A DNA stretch of 64,000 bases from Myxococcaceae bacterium JPH2 (GTDB taxonomy: Bacteria; Myxococcota; Myxococcia; Myxococcales; Myxococcaceae): positions 806,001-870,000 of the forward strand of contig JAEMGR010000003.1 of the NCBI GenBank assembly GCA_016458225.1, in the 5' to 3' direction. This document shows, piece by piece, positions 1 to 7,576 of the stretch (position 1 is its first letter; each line of letters opens with the position of its first letter). The notes under the pieces are model-generated. The model ran no database searches. It saw nothing but the letters and a program-made list of their open reading frames with translations, and was not told where the DNA came from. The position numbers and the translations under genes are program-made.

Positions 1-248
1 GCCTCGCGGGCCTCGGTGGAGGGGAAGCCGGGCGCGTCCACCTTCCACGCGTCCTTCTCCGGGGTCCCCTTCGCGTTGGCCTCGACGGGGGGAACGCCCG
101 CATCGACCTCGGAGGCGCGCGCGGCGGCTCGCGCGGACTCCTTCACGTCGGGAGCGGGAGGCGGCTGCTCCTGGGGTGGGGGCGGGGCGGCGAGCAACGC
201 GCCGGGGACGAGCCAGGCCAGACAAAGAGCAGAGGTCAGTCGTTTCAC
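1..248 (-). CDS. Secreted protein, N-terminal part only (cut by window edge)
   Basis: The start is a GTG at 248, preceded by AGGAG about 6 bases upstream. The first residues (VKRLTSALCLAWLVPGALLA) form a typical Sec signal peptide with a positive start, a hydrophobic core and an Ala-rich cleavage region. A Pro-rich stretch (PPPPQEQPPPAPD) and an Ala/Glu/Lys-rich segment follow. The frame stays open to the left edge, so the rest of the gene is outside the window. No domain can be assigned from the 82 visible residues; export to the periplasm or beyond is all that can be inferred. The plus-strand frame across the same bases is low-complexity Ala/Gly/Ser and is taken as a shadow. Confidence 0.6.
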   Translation of the reverse strand, partial: MKRLTSALCLAWLVPGALLAAPPPPQEQPPPAPDVKESARAAARASEVDAGVPPVEANAKGTPEKDAWKVDAPGFPSTEARE

Positions 249-498
249 CGGGACTCCTGAACGCGACGGCGGAATGTCAGATGGAAGTCAGCAGCGGGAA
301 GGCGGGGGGCCGTGAAGCGGGCGCATGAACAGGCCCCCGGGCGGGCTTCTTCCGGGCCATGTAAGGTATCGCGCGCGATGAAGCGGGCGCCAGCGACCGT
401 CACGGACGCGTGGCGGGCCGCTCCACTCCGGAAGCGCCTGCTTCCATGGCGGGGGGAAGACACATGCTGACGCGGCACGACGCCGGGCGGGCTCGCCC

Positions 499-1491
499 AT
501 GAAGCTCGCCGTCCTCTTCATCCACGGCGTGGAGGTGGATGACCCGGGCCTGTATGACACCGCCACGCGGCTCCTGCGGGAGCAGTTCGTGGAGCACACC
601 GGCGCGCGCGCCGAGGACGCGCTGGCCATCGAGACCGTCAACTGGGCCGCCTGTCTGGAGGGCGCCGAGCAACGCCTCCTCGCCGCGAACTACCCCGAGC
701 GCATGGACGGCTATTGGCGCCGCCTCCACGAGGGCATGCACGCCGTCAATCAAGGCCACGAGTCCGCGCTGCTGCCGCTCGCCTTCCACCTCATGCGCCC
801 CGCCGCGGGTGGGCCGGGCACGCCGCACTACCCGGGCCTGCGCTGGCTCCTCGTGCACTTCATCGGCGACGCCATCGCCTACCAGCTCAACCCCGCGGAC
901 CGCGACGTGTACACGTCCATCCACCAGAGGGTGGCCGAGGCGCTCGGCCGGCTGCGCGAGAAGGCCGGAGACGCCGCGCCCCTCTGCGTCATCGCGCACA
1001 GCCTGGGCTCGGTCATCGCGAGCAACTACTTCTATGACCTGCAGCAGCAGCGCCTGGGGCGCGACCTCATCGAGGACTCCGTGCGACAGGCCCAGGGCCC
1101 GTCACCGCTGGAGCGCGGCGAGACGCTCAGCCGCCTCTTCACCCTGGGCAACCCCATGGCGCTGTGGAGCCTGCGCTATGCGCACGCATCATTGGACCGG
1201 CCGCTCACCGTCCCGGACACCGCGCTCGTCACGCACCATCCGGGGCTCGGCGGCGAGTGGGTGAACTTCCACGACGCGGACGACATCCTCGCCTGGCCGC
1301 TGGCGCCGCTGAGTGATGCCTACCGCGCGCAGGTGAAGGACGTGGGCGTTCGCGTCGGCGGGCCGCTCGTGTCGTGGACGCCGCTGGTGCATCCCTTCTA
1401 CTGGTCCGATGCCGGAGTGATGGGGCCCATCGGGCAATCGCTCGCGCATGCGTGGGCGCGATTGCGGCGCGCCTCCGAGAAGGCTGCCTAG
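499..1491 (+). CDS. Alpha/beta-hydrolase (lipase/esterase-like)
   Basis: A 330-residue protein whose N-terminus (MKLAVLFIHGVEVDDPGLYD) holds the HG oxyanion-loop pattern of alpha/beta-hydrolases. Around residues 163-172 it carries VIAHSLGSVI, the nucleophile elbow (G/A-H-S-L-G), with Ser as the likely catalytic residue. The Asp and His of the triad are probably in the C-terminal half (for example in VNFHDADDILAWP or LVHPFYWSD) but cannot be fixed by eye. No signal peptide or membrane segment is visible, so it is probably cytoplasmic. The substrate is unknown. The ATG at 499 is the first in frame and lacks a strong ribosome-binding site. It stands alone, 90 bp before the thioesterase pair. Confidence 0.8.
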   Translation: MKLAVLFIHGVEVDDPGLYDTATRLLREQFVEHTGARAEDALAIETVNWAACLEGAEQRLLAANYPERMDGYWRRLHEGMHAVNQGHESALLPLAFHLMRPAAGGPGTPHYPGLRWLLVHFIGDAIAYQLNPADRDVYTSIHQRVAEALGRLREKAGDAAPLCVIAHSLGSVIASNYFYDLQQQRLGRDLIEDSVRQAQGPSPLERGETLSRLFTLGNPMALWSLRYAHASLDRPLTVPDTALVTHHPGLGGEWVNFHDADDILAWPLAPLSDAYRAQVKDVGVRVGGPLVSWTPLVHPFYWSDAGVMGPIGQSLAHAWARLRRASEKAA

Positions 1492-1581
1492 TCGCTCACA
1501 CCGTCCGGCCGGACACACGTTCACGGTCCGCGCAGGCAAACGCCGCGCGCCGGATGGACGCGAATCTGTTATCGCGCGTCC

Positions 1582-2031
1582 ATGTCTCACTTCACTCTTC
1601 CCTCGGACCCAGAGGGACGGCGCGAGCAGTTGTCCGTGCTCTTCAGCGACGCCGTTCCCCACAACCTGGCCCTGGGCCTGCGGCTGGTGGACGTGGGGGA
1701 TGCCCACGCCACCGTGGTGCTGCCCTACGCGGATTTCCTCGTGGGCAACCCCGAGACGGGCGTGCTCGCGGGCGGCGCGGTGACGACGCTCATCGACGCG
1801 ACCAGCGGCGCGGCGGTGCTCGCGCGCATCGGCGGCTTCGCGGCGGTCGTCACGCTGGACCTGCGCATCGACTACCTGCGCCCCGCCCTCCCCCGCCGCG
1901 AGCTGACCGCCCGCGCCGAGTGCTACAAGCTCACGCGCATGGTCGCCTTCGTGCGCGCGCTCGTGCACCAGGGAGACCCGGATCAGCCCGTGGCCTCCGC
2001 GCAGGGAACCTTCATGCGGGTGGAGGAATAG
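1582..2031 (+). CDS. PaaI-type hotdog thioesterase (first of pair)
   Basis: A 149-residue hotdog-fold protein. The helix-plus-turn region VGNPETGVLAGGAVTTLIDATSGAAV matches the acyl-CoA thioesterase pattern G-x-hhhGG-hhh-hhD, with Asp in LIDATSG the probable catalytic acid. The strand TLDLRIDYLRPALPRRELTARAECYK follows, as expected for the PaaI/4HBT family. The likely reaction is hydrolysis of acyl- or aryl-CoA thioesters in the cytoplasm; the substrate is not predictable. It lies 4 bp ahead of a second hotdog gene, so the two are almost certainly co-transcribed and may form a hetero-oligomer. Confidence 0.85.
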   Translation: MSHFTLPSDPEGRREQLSVLFSDAVPHNLALGLRLVDVGDAHATVVLPYADFLVGNPETGVLAGGAVTTLIDATSGAAVLARIGGFAAVVTLDLRIDYLRPALPRRELTARAECYKLTRMVAFVRALVHQGDPDQPVASAQGTFMRVEE

Positions 2032-2035
2032 GCCC

Positions 2036-2488
2036 ATGAGCACGCCCCCCCTTCCGCTCGCGGACCTCGTGCGCGAGGTGCGCCAGACGCGCGAGTACCG
2101 CCGCCTCACCGACGCCATCCCCTACACGCGCTTCATGGGCATCGGCGTGGAGAACCTCGCCGGCGAGATGCTCTGCCGCATGGCCTACGCCCCGCGCCTC
2201 ATCGGCAACAGCCTCCTGCCCGCGCTCCACGGCGGCACGCTGGGCGCGCTGCTCGAGTCCGCCGCCATCTTCGAGCTGCTCCTCCAGGCCCAGGCCGAGC
2301 GCGTCCCCAAGGTCGTCTCCATCACCGTGGACTTCCTGCGCTCGGGCAAGCCGCAGGACACCTTCGCCAAGGCGCTCATCACCCGCCAGGGCCGCCGCGT
2401 GGCCAACGTGCGCGTGGAGGCCTGGCAGGATGACCGCACGCGCCCCATCGCCAGCGCGCACGCCATCTTCCTGCTCGCCGAACTCTGA
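2036..2488 (+). CDS. PaaI-type hotdog thioesterase (second of pair)
   Basis: A 150-residue hotdog protein starting 4 bp after the stop of the preceding thioesterase gene. LIGNSLLPALHGGTLGALLESAAIFEL is the hotdog helix, in which Glu (LLESAA) sits where the neighbour has Asp. The strand SITVDFLRSGKPQDTFAKALITRQGRRVANVRVEAW completes the fold. Similar length but different active-site acid suggests divergence after duplication, or two subunits of one enzyme. The N-terminus (LVREVRQTREYRRLTDAIPYTRFMGI) is typical of uncharacterised PaaI relatives. Confidence 0.85.
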   Translation: MSTPPLPLADLVREVRQTREYRRLTDAIPYTRFMGIGVENLAGEMLCRMAYAPRLIGNSLLPALHGGTLGALLESAAIFELLLQAQAERVPKVVSITVDFLRSGKPQDTFAKALITRQGRRVANVRVEAWQDDRTRPIASAHAIFLLAEL

Positions 2489-2869
2489 AGCGCGTCCGCC
2501 CCGCGCGTCCCGCGCCTCCCGCACTCTGAGAATCCGAGGCGACCGGACTCGCGGGGCAAAACGAGGATTACCTGTAGACACGGGAAACGTCCGCGCCCCA
2601 TCGGCGCGGCTCCGCATCCCGTGCGCCAGGGTGAAGACTTTCGTTGTTACAGCACCTATCACTGTTTCTACAGGGTGGGCGGGCGTCGCGGCCGGCCCGC
2701 GCGCGCACCGGTTTGCGACGGAGGGGCGAGGCGCCCACTCAGCGGGCGACACGCGCGTGTGCCCCGAGTGCCGGGAGCGCGCTGAATGGTGGACCCTTCG
2801 CGGCAACCGTCCTGCACGGCACGTCCCCTGCTTTCCGGCGTCCCCACACCACCCGGAAAGGACGAGCCA
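2489..2869. other. Intergenic stretch with an AT-rich candidate promoter
   Basis: A 381-bp gap before the TPR gene with no convincing coding frame. Most is GC-rich, but 2636-2674 is conspicuously AT-rich and contains TTGTTA (2643-2648) and, 16-17 bases later, TTCTAC, a plausible though weak -35/-10 pair for the downstream gene. CCTGTAGA (2571-2578) and TCTACAGG (2667-2674) are perfect 8-base inverted arms 88 bases apart; whether this matters is unknown. Confidence 0.35.
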
Positions 2870-3820
2870 ATGAGCGAGCGGGAGCTGGTCAAGGTGCGGG
2901 CGCTGAAGGAAGCGGCGCATGCCTTGTATGTGCGAGGCCGGTTCTCGAAATGCGCGGAGACCTACGCGCATCTGCTCCAGTTGGCTCCGAAGGATCCCAC
3001 GGTGCGCGTGCGCCACGCGGAGGCGTGCCGGCGCGCGGGAGACCGTCAGCCGGCCATCGCGTCGTATCGCGAGGCGGCGGAGCTGCTCGTGGCGCTCGGG
3101 TGTGACTCCAAGGCGCGCGCGGTGCTCAAGGCCGCGCTCGAGTTGGATCCGCGAGACCCCATCCTGCTGTCGGACCTCCGGCGGCTGAGCCCCGAGGGCC
3201 GGAACGTGAATCCGGTGGAGGAGGAGGGCGGCTACAACCAGCTCACCTGCCTCCTGGCGCCGCTGGAGATTGTCGAGACGCCGCCCGCCCCGCCACCGAT
3301 GGAGGTGCTGAACGCGGCGCGCGAGGCGCCCCGCCCGCTGCCCTCGGCGCCCGCCATCGCGCCCGTGAGCCTGGAGGCGATCCGCCGCACGCCGCCCGTG
3401 TCTCCGGCGACCCTGAACACGCCCGTGGCCCAGCGCGTGCGCACGCCCATCAAGCAGCTTCCGAGCCCTCGGGCCCTGCCCGCGCTGAGCGCCGTGCCAG
3501 GTGAGCCCGCGGCCACGTCTCCGCGTCGCGAGGCGCCGCGAGCCGCGGGTGCGCCGCCCGTGCTCGTGCCGGCGCAGGGCCGCACGCCGGCCGCGCACGC
3601 CGCCACGCCCTCGCCGCGCGCGCCGGGGAGTCCGCAGGGCGCGGGCACGGTCATGACGTTCCAGCCCGAGTTGCGGCGGCTGACGCCCAACGTGGTCGCG
3701 CTGCGCGTGTCGCCTCAGGCTCGCTGGGTCATCATCCGCTCGGAGACTCCGCTGGACGTGAGCCGCGCGGAACGGCTTCCCGAGGTTCCAGCCTCCGAGG
3801 CGGTGGACGCCCTTCACTGA
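2870..3820 (+). CDS. TPR-repeat protein
   Basis: The ATG at 2870 is chosen because GGAAAGGA lies 7-8 bases upstream; the frame is open further 5' but without a site. The 316-residue product begins with about three tetratricopeptide-like helical pairs (residues 10-110, e.g. AAHALYVRGRFSKCAETYAHLLQLAPKDP, AIASYREAAELLVALGCDSKARAVLKAALELDPRDP). A long Pro/Ala-rich disordered tail follows (roughly 130-290) and ends in a short folded segment with VVALRVSPQARWVIIRSE. TPRs act as protein-protein docking surfaces, so this is probably an adaptor. No signal peptide. No partner gene is obvious nearby. Confidence 0.75.
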   Translation: MSERELVKVRALKEAAHALYVRGRFSKCAETYAHLLQLAPKDPTVRVRHAEACRRAGDRQPAIASYREAAELLVALGCDSKARAVLKAALELDPRDPILLSDLRRLSPEGRNVNPVEEEGGYNQLTCLLAPLEIVETPPAPPPMEVLNAAREAPRPLPSAPAIAPVSLEAIRRTPPVSPATLNTPVAQRVRTPIKQLPSPRALPALSAVPGEPAATSPRREAPRAAGAPPVLVPAQGRTPAAHAATPSPRAPGSPQGAGTVMTFQPELRRLTPNVVALRVSPQARWVIIRSETPLDVSRAERLPEVPASEAVDALH

Positions 3821-3836
3821 GGCGGGGGAGGACAAA

Positions 3837-3863
3837 CGCCCTCCGCTGATTCCAGGGAGGGCG
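3837..3863. terminator. Hairpin after TPR gene
   Basis: CGCCCTCC (3837-3844) and GGAGGGCG (3856-3863) form a perfect 8-bp stem with an 11-base loop, 16 bases after the TPR stop codon. No T-run follows, so it is a candidate hairpin terminator or an mRNA 3' stabiliser only. Confidence 0.4.
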
Positions 3864-3956
3864 CGAGGGGGCAAGCACCCTTCGGTGAGTCAGGAGCGCT
3901 CGCGCGCGGCGGAGGGACTCACGCGCGCGAGCGACGCGGGGCTCGAGCCCCACCCT

Positions 3957-4202
3957 CTACATCGGCACGGACTTCTTCGGATCAATGGCGGGCTTGCGCG
4001 GCTCGGTGGCGTTCACCTGGGCCTCGCAATGGCTGCTCTTGCGATTCGGGTGGCAGTGCCGAACGCCGTAGACGTGGTGGCATCCACACGCATCCACGCG
4101 CTTCTTCGCGCAGACAGACGGGTTGAACACCGGACCGGCCGCCGGCTCCAACGGCCCCGCGTGCAGCGCCACCGCCAGGAATGCCCCGCTCAGGAATCCC
4201 AT
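3957..4202 (-). CDS. Small Cys-rich secreted protein
   Basis: An 81-residue product. The ATG at 4202 is preferred over the upstream in-frame ATG because it begins a signal peptide (MGFLSGAFLAVALHA) and has a GGGGGTGG-like site just upstream. The mature part holds six Cys and several His (VCAKKRVDACGCHHVYGVRHCHPNRKSSHCE), a spacing that suggests a metal-binding or disulfide-stabilised mini-domain, and ends in a charged tail. Function is unknown. It is transcribed away from the tandem repeat and rtcB, so the 360-bp region between them must serve as a divergent control region. Confidence 0.6.
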   Translation of the reverse strand: MGFLSGAFLAVALHAGPLEPAAGPVFNPSVCAKKRVDACGCHHVYGVRHCHPNRKSSHCEAQVNATEPRKPAIDPKKSVPM

Positions 4203-4360
4203 CGCCCACCCCCTGGATGCTGGTGGGAGAATTGGGAATGCGCACCGGATGCGGCAAGTGTGGCCTTGCTCGACTGCCGCCCATCGCACGCCCTCGCATC
4301 GGCACTCGGACATCGCCCTGTCCCCGGGGCTGGGCGCAGCGTCCCGCATCTGTCACAAGG

Positions 4361-4492
4361 CGGAGGCCGCAGGTCTCAGCCGCGACCCTGTATCGGAGGC
4401 CGCAGGTCTCAGCCGCGACCTTGCAGCGGAGGCCGCAGGTCTCAGCCGCGACCTTGCAGCGGAGGCCGCAGGTCTCAGCCGCGACCCTGTAT
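4361..4492. repeat. 33-bp tandem repeat, four units, upstream of rtcB
   Basis: Four head-to-tail 33-bp units (4361-4393, 4394-4426, 4427-4459, 4460-4492). The first 26 bases of all four are identical. Units 1 and 4 end in CCTGTAT, units 2 and 3 in CTTGCAG, giving an A-B-B-A order. A degenerate fifth start (CGGAGGC) follows at 4493. Each unit can fold: CAGGTC pairs with GACCCTG or GACCTTG (one bulged base) around the loop TCAGCCGC. There are no spacers, so it is not a CRISPR. Because 33 is a multiple of 3, the frame in phase with rtcB stays open through it (11-residue EAAGLSRD-type repeats). The flanks 4203-4360 and 4493-4563 hold no gene. Confidence 0.9.
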
Positions 4493-4563
4493 CGGAGGCT
4501 GTCAGAGCCGGCGGATGTCCGCGTCGCTCGCGGCTGTTCAACCCTGGGTGGGCAAGGTGCGCC

Positions 4564-5916
4564 ATGAGCTGGAAGCAGATTCTGGAGAAGGTCAGCGAGG
4601 GGCACTACGTCCTGCCTCGCACCAAGACGATGCGGGTCCACGCGGACCTCTTCCTCTCGGACAAGCTGCTGTGGGGCGAGGGGCCCGAGTCACCGGGGCT
4701 GGAGGACATGGTCTTCGCCCAGGTGGTGAACGCGGCTTCGTTCCCGGGCGTCACGCGCGTCGCGGTGACGCCGGACTGCCACGTGGGCTACGGCGTGCCC
4801 ATCGGCACGGTGGTGGAGACCGACGGCGTCCTGCTGCCCACCGCCGCGGGCTATGACATCGGCTGCGGCATGGTGCAGCTGCGCACCACGCTCACGCTGG
4901 AGGACGTGGCGGATCCCACCAAGCGCCGCCAGTGGATCAACGACGTCACCTCGCGCATCGCCGTGGGCGTGGGCTCCAGCCGGGTGCAGAAGCAGCGGCG
5001 CGTCTCGGACGGCACCTTCGCCGACGTGGTGCGCCACGGCGCCAAGGCGCTGGGCCGCGGCTCCTCCGTCACCGAGCGCGACTTCGTCCCCGTCGAGGAT
5101 GATCGCGTGGACATCCCCGACCGCGCCCGGGACAAGCGCGGGCAGCTGGGCAGCCTGGGCGGCGGCAACCACTTCATGGAGATGCAGGTCGACGAGACGG
5201 GCCACGTCTGGGTGATGCTGCACACCGGCAGCCGAGGCTTCGGGTGGAACATCGCCAAGCACTTCTTCGTGGCGGGCGCGGAGCACCTGGGCCTGAAGCA
5301 GCGCAGCGAGGACTTCATCTGGCTGGACGCGGACAGCCCGCTGGGCCGCGACTACTGGAACCTGCACAACATGGCGGCCAACTTCGCCGTGGCCAACCGG
5401 CTCATCATCGGCGAGGCCGTGTGCGACGCGCTGGAGGACGTCTTCGGCGGCTCGGCCAGCATCTATTACGAAATCAGCCACAACCTCATCCAGCGGGAGG
5501 CCGGCAAGTTCGTGGCCCGAAAGGGCGCCACGCGCGCCTTCCCCGGCGGGCACCCCGCGCTCAAGGGCACCCCGTGGGCGGCCACGGGCCACCCCATCCT
5601 CATCCCGGGCTCCATGGAGACCGGCAGCGCCATCCTCTTCGCCGAGCCGGGCGCGCAGAAGTCCATCTACTCCGTGAACCACGGGGCGGGGCGCCGGCTG
5701 TCCCGCGCCGCCGCGCGACGCGAGCTGCAGCAGGCGGAGACGGACCGTCGCATGGCCGAGGCGGGCATCCTGCTCAACACCCGGACCACCCCGCTGGATG
5801 AGTCGGGGCCTTGCTACAAGAACCTCGACGACGTGCTGGAGACGGTGGAGCAGGCGGGCCTCGCGCGGGTGGCCCACCGACTCAAGCCCCTGGCCTGCAT
5901 CAAGGGGACGGACTGA
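4564..5916 (+). CDS. rtcB: RtcB-family RNA-splicing ligase
   Basis: A 450-residue RtcB: a GTP- and Mn-dependent ligase joining 2',3'-cyclic-phosphate or 3'-phosphate ends to 5'-OH RNA ends in the cytoplasm. Family landmarks are present in order: TPDCHVGYGVPIGTVV, the metal-binding YDIGCGM, GSLGGGNHFMEM, LHTGSRGFG, EISHNLIQRE and SVNHGAGRRLSR, whose His is the guanylylated residue. The ATG at 4564 has AAGGTG four bases upstream and matches the normal family N-terminus. The frame is open for another 147 codons upstream through the tandem repeat, but that extension has no family support. No rtcA or rtcR is adjacent. The 33-bp hairpin repeat ends 71 bp before the start and may be in the leader. 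Confidence 0.95.
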   Translation: MSWKQILEKVSEGHYVLPRTKTMRVHADLFLSDKLLWGEGPESPGLEDMVFAQVVNAASFPGVTRVAVTPDCHVGYGVPIGTVVETDGVLLPTAAGYDIGCGMVQLRTTLTLEDVADPTKRRQWINDVTSRIAVGVGSSRVQKQRRVSDGTFADVVRHGAKALGRGSSVTERDFVPVEDDRVDIPDRARDKRGQLGSLGGGNHFMEMQVDETGHVWVMLHTGSRGFGWNIAKHFFVAGAEHLGLKQRSEDFIWLDADSPLGRDYWNLHNMAANFAVANRLIIGEAVCDALEDVFGGSASIYYEISHNLIQREAGKFVARKGATRAFPGGHPALKGTPWAATGHPILIPGSMETGSAILFAEPGAQKSIYSVNHGAGRRLSRAAARRELQQAETDRRMAEAGILLNTRTTPLDESGPCYKNLDDVLETVEQAGLARVAHRLKPLACIKGTD

Positions 5917-6033
5917 GCCTGCCCGCCCGCCCTGGGTGGGCCGGTGGGGCCCTGACACCCCAGGGCGTTGGTACCTGGGGCTCGTGAGGCCGCCCAGGGG
6001 AGGCTAGAGTGGCGCCCCTCTGGAGTCCCACCG

Positions 6034-6978
6034 ATGAGTCCGTCGTCTCCCGCAGCCCGTATGCCTCCCGCATCGCGCGAGGCCGAACTCACGCGCGCCG
6101 AGGCCGACATGTCCGGCTTGGAGTCGCGTCTGGCGGAGCAGCTCGCCCGCGCGCAGCAGGACGCCGCAGCGCTCACCGCGCGGCTGACCCAGGTGCGCAC
6201 GGCGCTGGCTCGCGCCCAGGCGGAGCCCGGTGCCACGCCGCAGCTCCAGCAATGGAGCGCGTGGCTGCAAGCCTCCAACGTCCCCGAGCTGTCCGTGGAG
6301 GCCGAGCGCGAGCGCGCGCTGGAGGCCCGAGAAATCGCCCTCGACAGCCGGCGCCAGGCGGGCCTGGAGTTCCAGTCCGCGCTGCGCGTGCACCAGGAAG
6401 GCACCGCGCAGCTCGCCCAGACGCTCTCCGAGGCCGAGGCCGGGCTGAAGCAACTGGCCGATGCGGCCGCCGCCCGCGCGCGCGCGCAGCAGGAGGCCGC
6501 CGCCCGCGCGCGTCAGGCAGAGCAGGCCCGCGAGGCCCCTCCCCGCCCGCCGCCGCCCCGCGCGACGCCTCCTGGCGTGGCGCCCGCCGCGCGCCCCGCG
6601 CCGATGGCACGGCCGGCCGCCCCGGCAGACAGCCCCGACGCGCGTCGCAACGGGCGGGTGCGGATGCACACGTCCATCGACATGCGGAGCGACTCGAACT
6701 TCTTCACCGGCTTCTCCATGGACATCAGCGAGGGCGGCGTCTTCATCGCCACGGTGGAGGCCGTGCCCCGCGGAACCCAGGTCGAGCTGGACTTCACGCT
6801 GCCCGGCGGCCGCCCCATGAAGGTGGCCGGCGTGGTCCGCTGGGTGCGCGAGGGGAATGACCGCACGCCCGAGCTGATGCCTGGCGTGGGCGTGCAGTTC
6901 ACCGGGCTCGCGCCCGAGGTCGCTCGCGTCATCTCCTCGTTCGTCACCACCCGCGACCCCATGTTCTATCCCGATTGA
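6034..6978 (+). CDS. Coiled-coil PilZ-domain protein (c-di-GMP receptor-like)
   Basis: A 314-residue protein starting at the ATG at 6034. Residues about 10-175 are a long Ala/Glu/Gln/Arg-rich coiled coil (AELTRAEADMSGLESRLAEQLARAQ...), then a Pro/Ala linker to about 210. The C-terminal 100 residues are a PilZ domain of the Myxococcales type: RRNGRVRMHTSIDMRSDSNF gives the R-rich entry, DISEGGVFIAT the D/N-x-S-x-x-G motif, then VRWVREG and GVGVQFTGL. PilZ domains bind cyclic di-GMP; the first arginines (RRNGR) resemble the R-x-x-x-R site. No membrane segment or signal peptide. A role in motility or polarity signalling is inference. Confidence 0.8.
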   Translation: MSPSSPAARMPPASREAELTRAEADMSGLESRLAEQLARAQQDAAALTARLTQVRTALARAQAEPGATPQLQQWSAWLQASNVPELSVEAERERALEAREIALDSRRQAGLEFQSALRVHQEGTAQLAQTLSEAEAGLKQLADAAAARARAQQEAAARARQAEQAREAPPRPPPPRATPPGVAPAARPAPMARPAAPADSPDARRNGRVRMHTSIDMRSDSNFFTGFSMDISEGGVFIATVEAVPRGTQVELDFTLPGGRPMKVAGVVRWVREGNDRTPELMPGVGVQFTGLAPEVARVISSFVTTRDPMFYPD

Positions 6979-7084
6979 GGCGGCGGCTTCGTTGGGTAGC
7001 CAACCCGCGGGCTCGCCGTCGCGAGCCCCGTGCCACTATCCTTCGCAAAGACAGACACGCTAGGGTGTCCCCTTCGTCCGGAGC

Positions 7085-7567
7085 ATGGCCGGCATGACCT
7101 CTCCCATCCGGAGCACCGTCTCGGGCAGCGCGCGTCCGCCTCGCTGGGACCCGGGCCGCCGAGCCGAGCCAACCCCGACACCGCCTCCCTCACCCGTGGA
7201 GTCCACCCTGGACAAGGTCAATCTGGCAGCGAAGCTCTCCCTCTTCTCCGAGCACTGGTCGCCCAAGGTCGTGGGCGAACTCAATGGGCAGCAGGTGCGT
7301 CTGGCCAAGCTGTTCGGGCCCTTCGTGTGGCATCACCACGAGGTGGAGGACGAGCTGTTCCTGGTCCTCCACGGGCACCTGCGCATGGAGTTCCGCGACC
7401 GGACGGTGGACGTGATGCCCGGCGAGTTCATCATCGTCCCCCGCGGCGTCGAGCATCGCCCCGTGGCGGAGCAGGAGGTGCACGTGCTCCTCTTCGAGCC
7501 GGACACCACCCTCAACACCGGCGACGTGCGCGAGGCGCGGACCGTCGAGCGGCTCGAGCGCCTCTAG
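7085..7567 (+). CDS. Cupin-domain protein
   Basis: A 160-residue frame; the first about 37 residues are Pro-rich and may not be translated. An in-frame GTG at 7196 (VESTLDKVNLAAKLSLF) gives the usual single-domain cupin length of about 123 residues; the upstream ATG at 7085 has GGAGC close by. The cupin core is clear: WHHHEVEDELFLVLHGHLRMEF contains motif 1 (HHH...E...G), and PGEFIIVPRGVEHRPVA contains motif 2 (P-x6-P-x-x-x-x-H). His and Glu are the expected metal ligands. The exact reaction is unpredictable. It stands alone and converges on the histidine kinase gene. Confidence 0.8.
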   Translation: MAGMTSPIRSTVSGSARPPRWDPGRRAEPTPTPPPSPVESTLDKVNLAAKLSLFSEHWSPKVVGELNGQQVRLAKLFGPFVWHHHEVEDELFLVLHGHLRMEFRDRTVDVMPGEFIIVPRGVEHRPVAEQEVHVLLFEPDTTLNTGDVREARTVERLERL

Positions 7568-7576
7568 GCCACGGGC

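Noticed and set aside
2012-3874. Minus-strand 620-codon frame across the thioesterase and TPR genes
   Set aside because: Arg/His/Ala-rich low-complexity product, spans several genuine plus-strand genes and has no plausible start site or domain.
4361-4492. CRISPR array
   Set aside because: The four 33-bp units are directly adjacent with no spacers, and no cas genes are present in the window.
4123-4563. N-terminal extension of RtcB by 147 residues through the tandem repeat
   Set aside because: The normal family N-terminus begins at 4564, which has its own AAGGTG site. The upstream frame is open mainly because the repeat length is a multiple of three.
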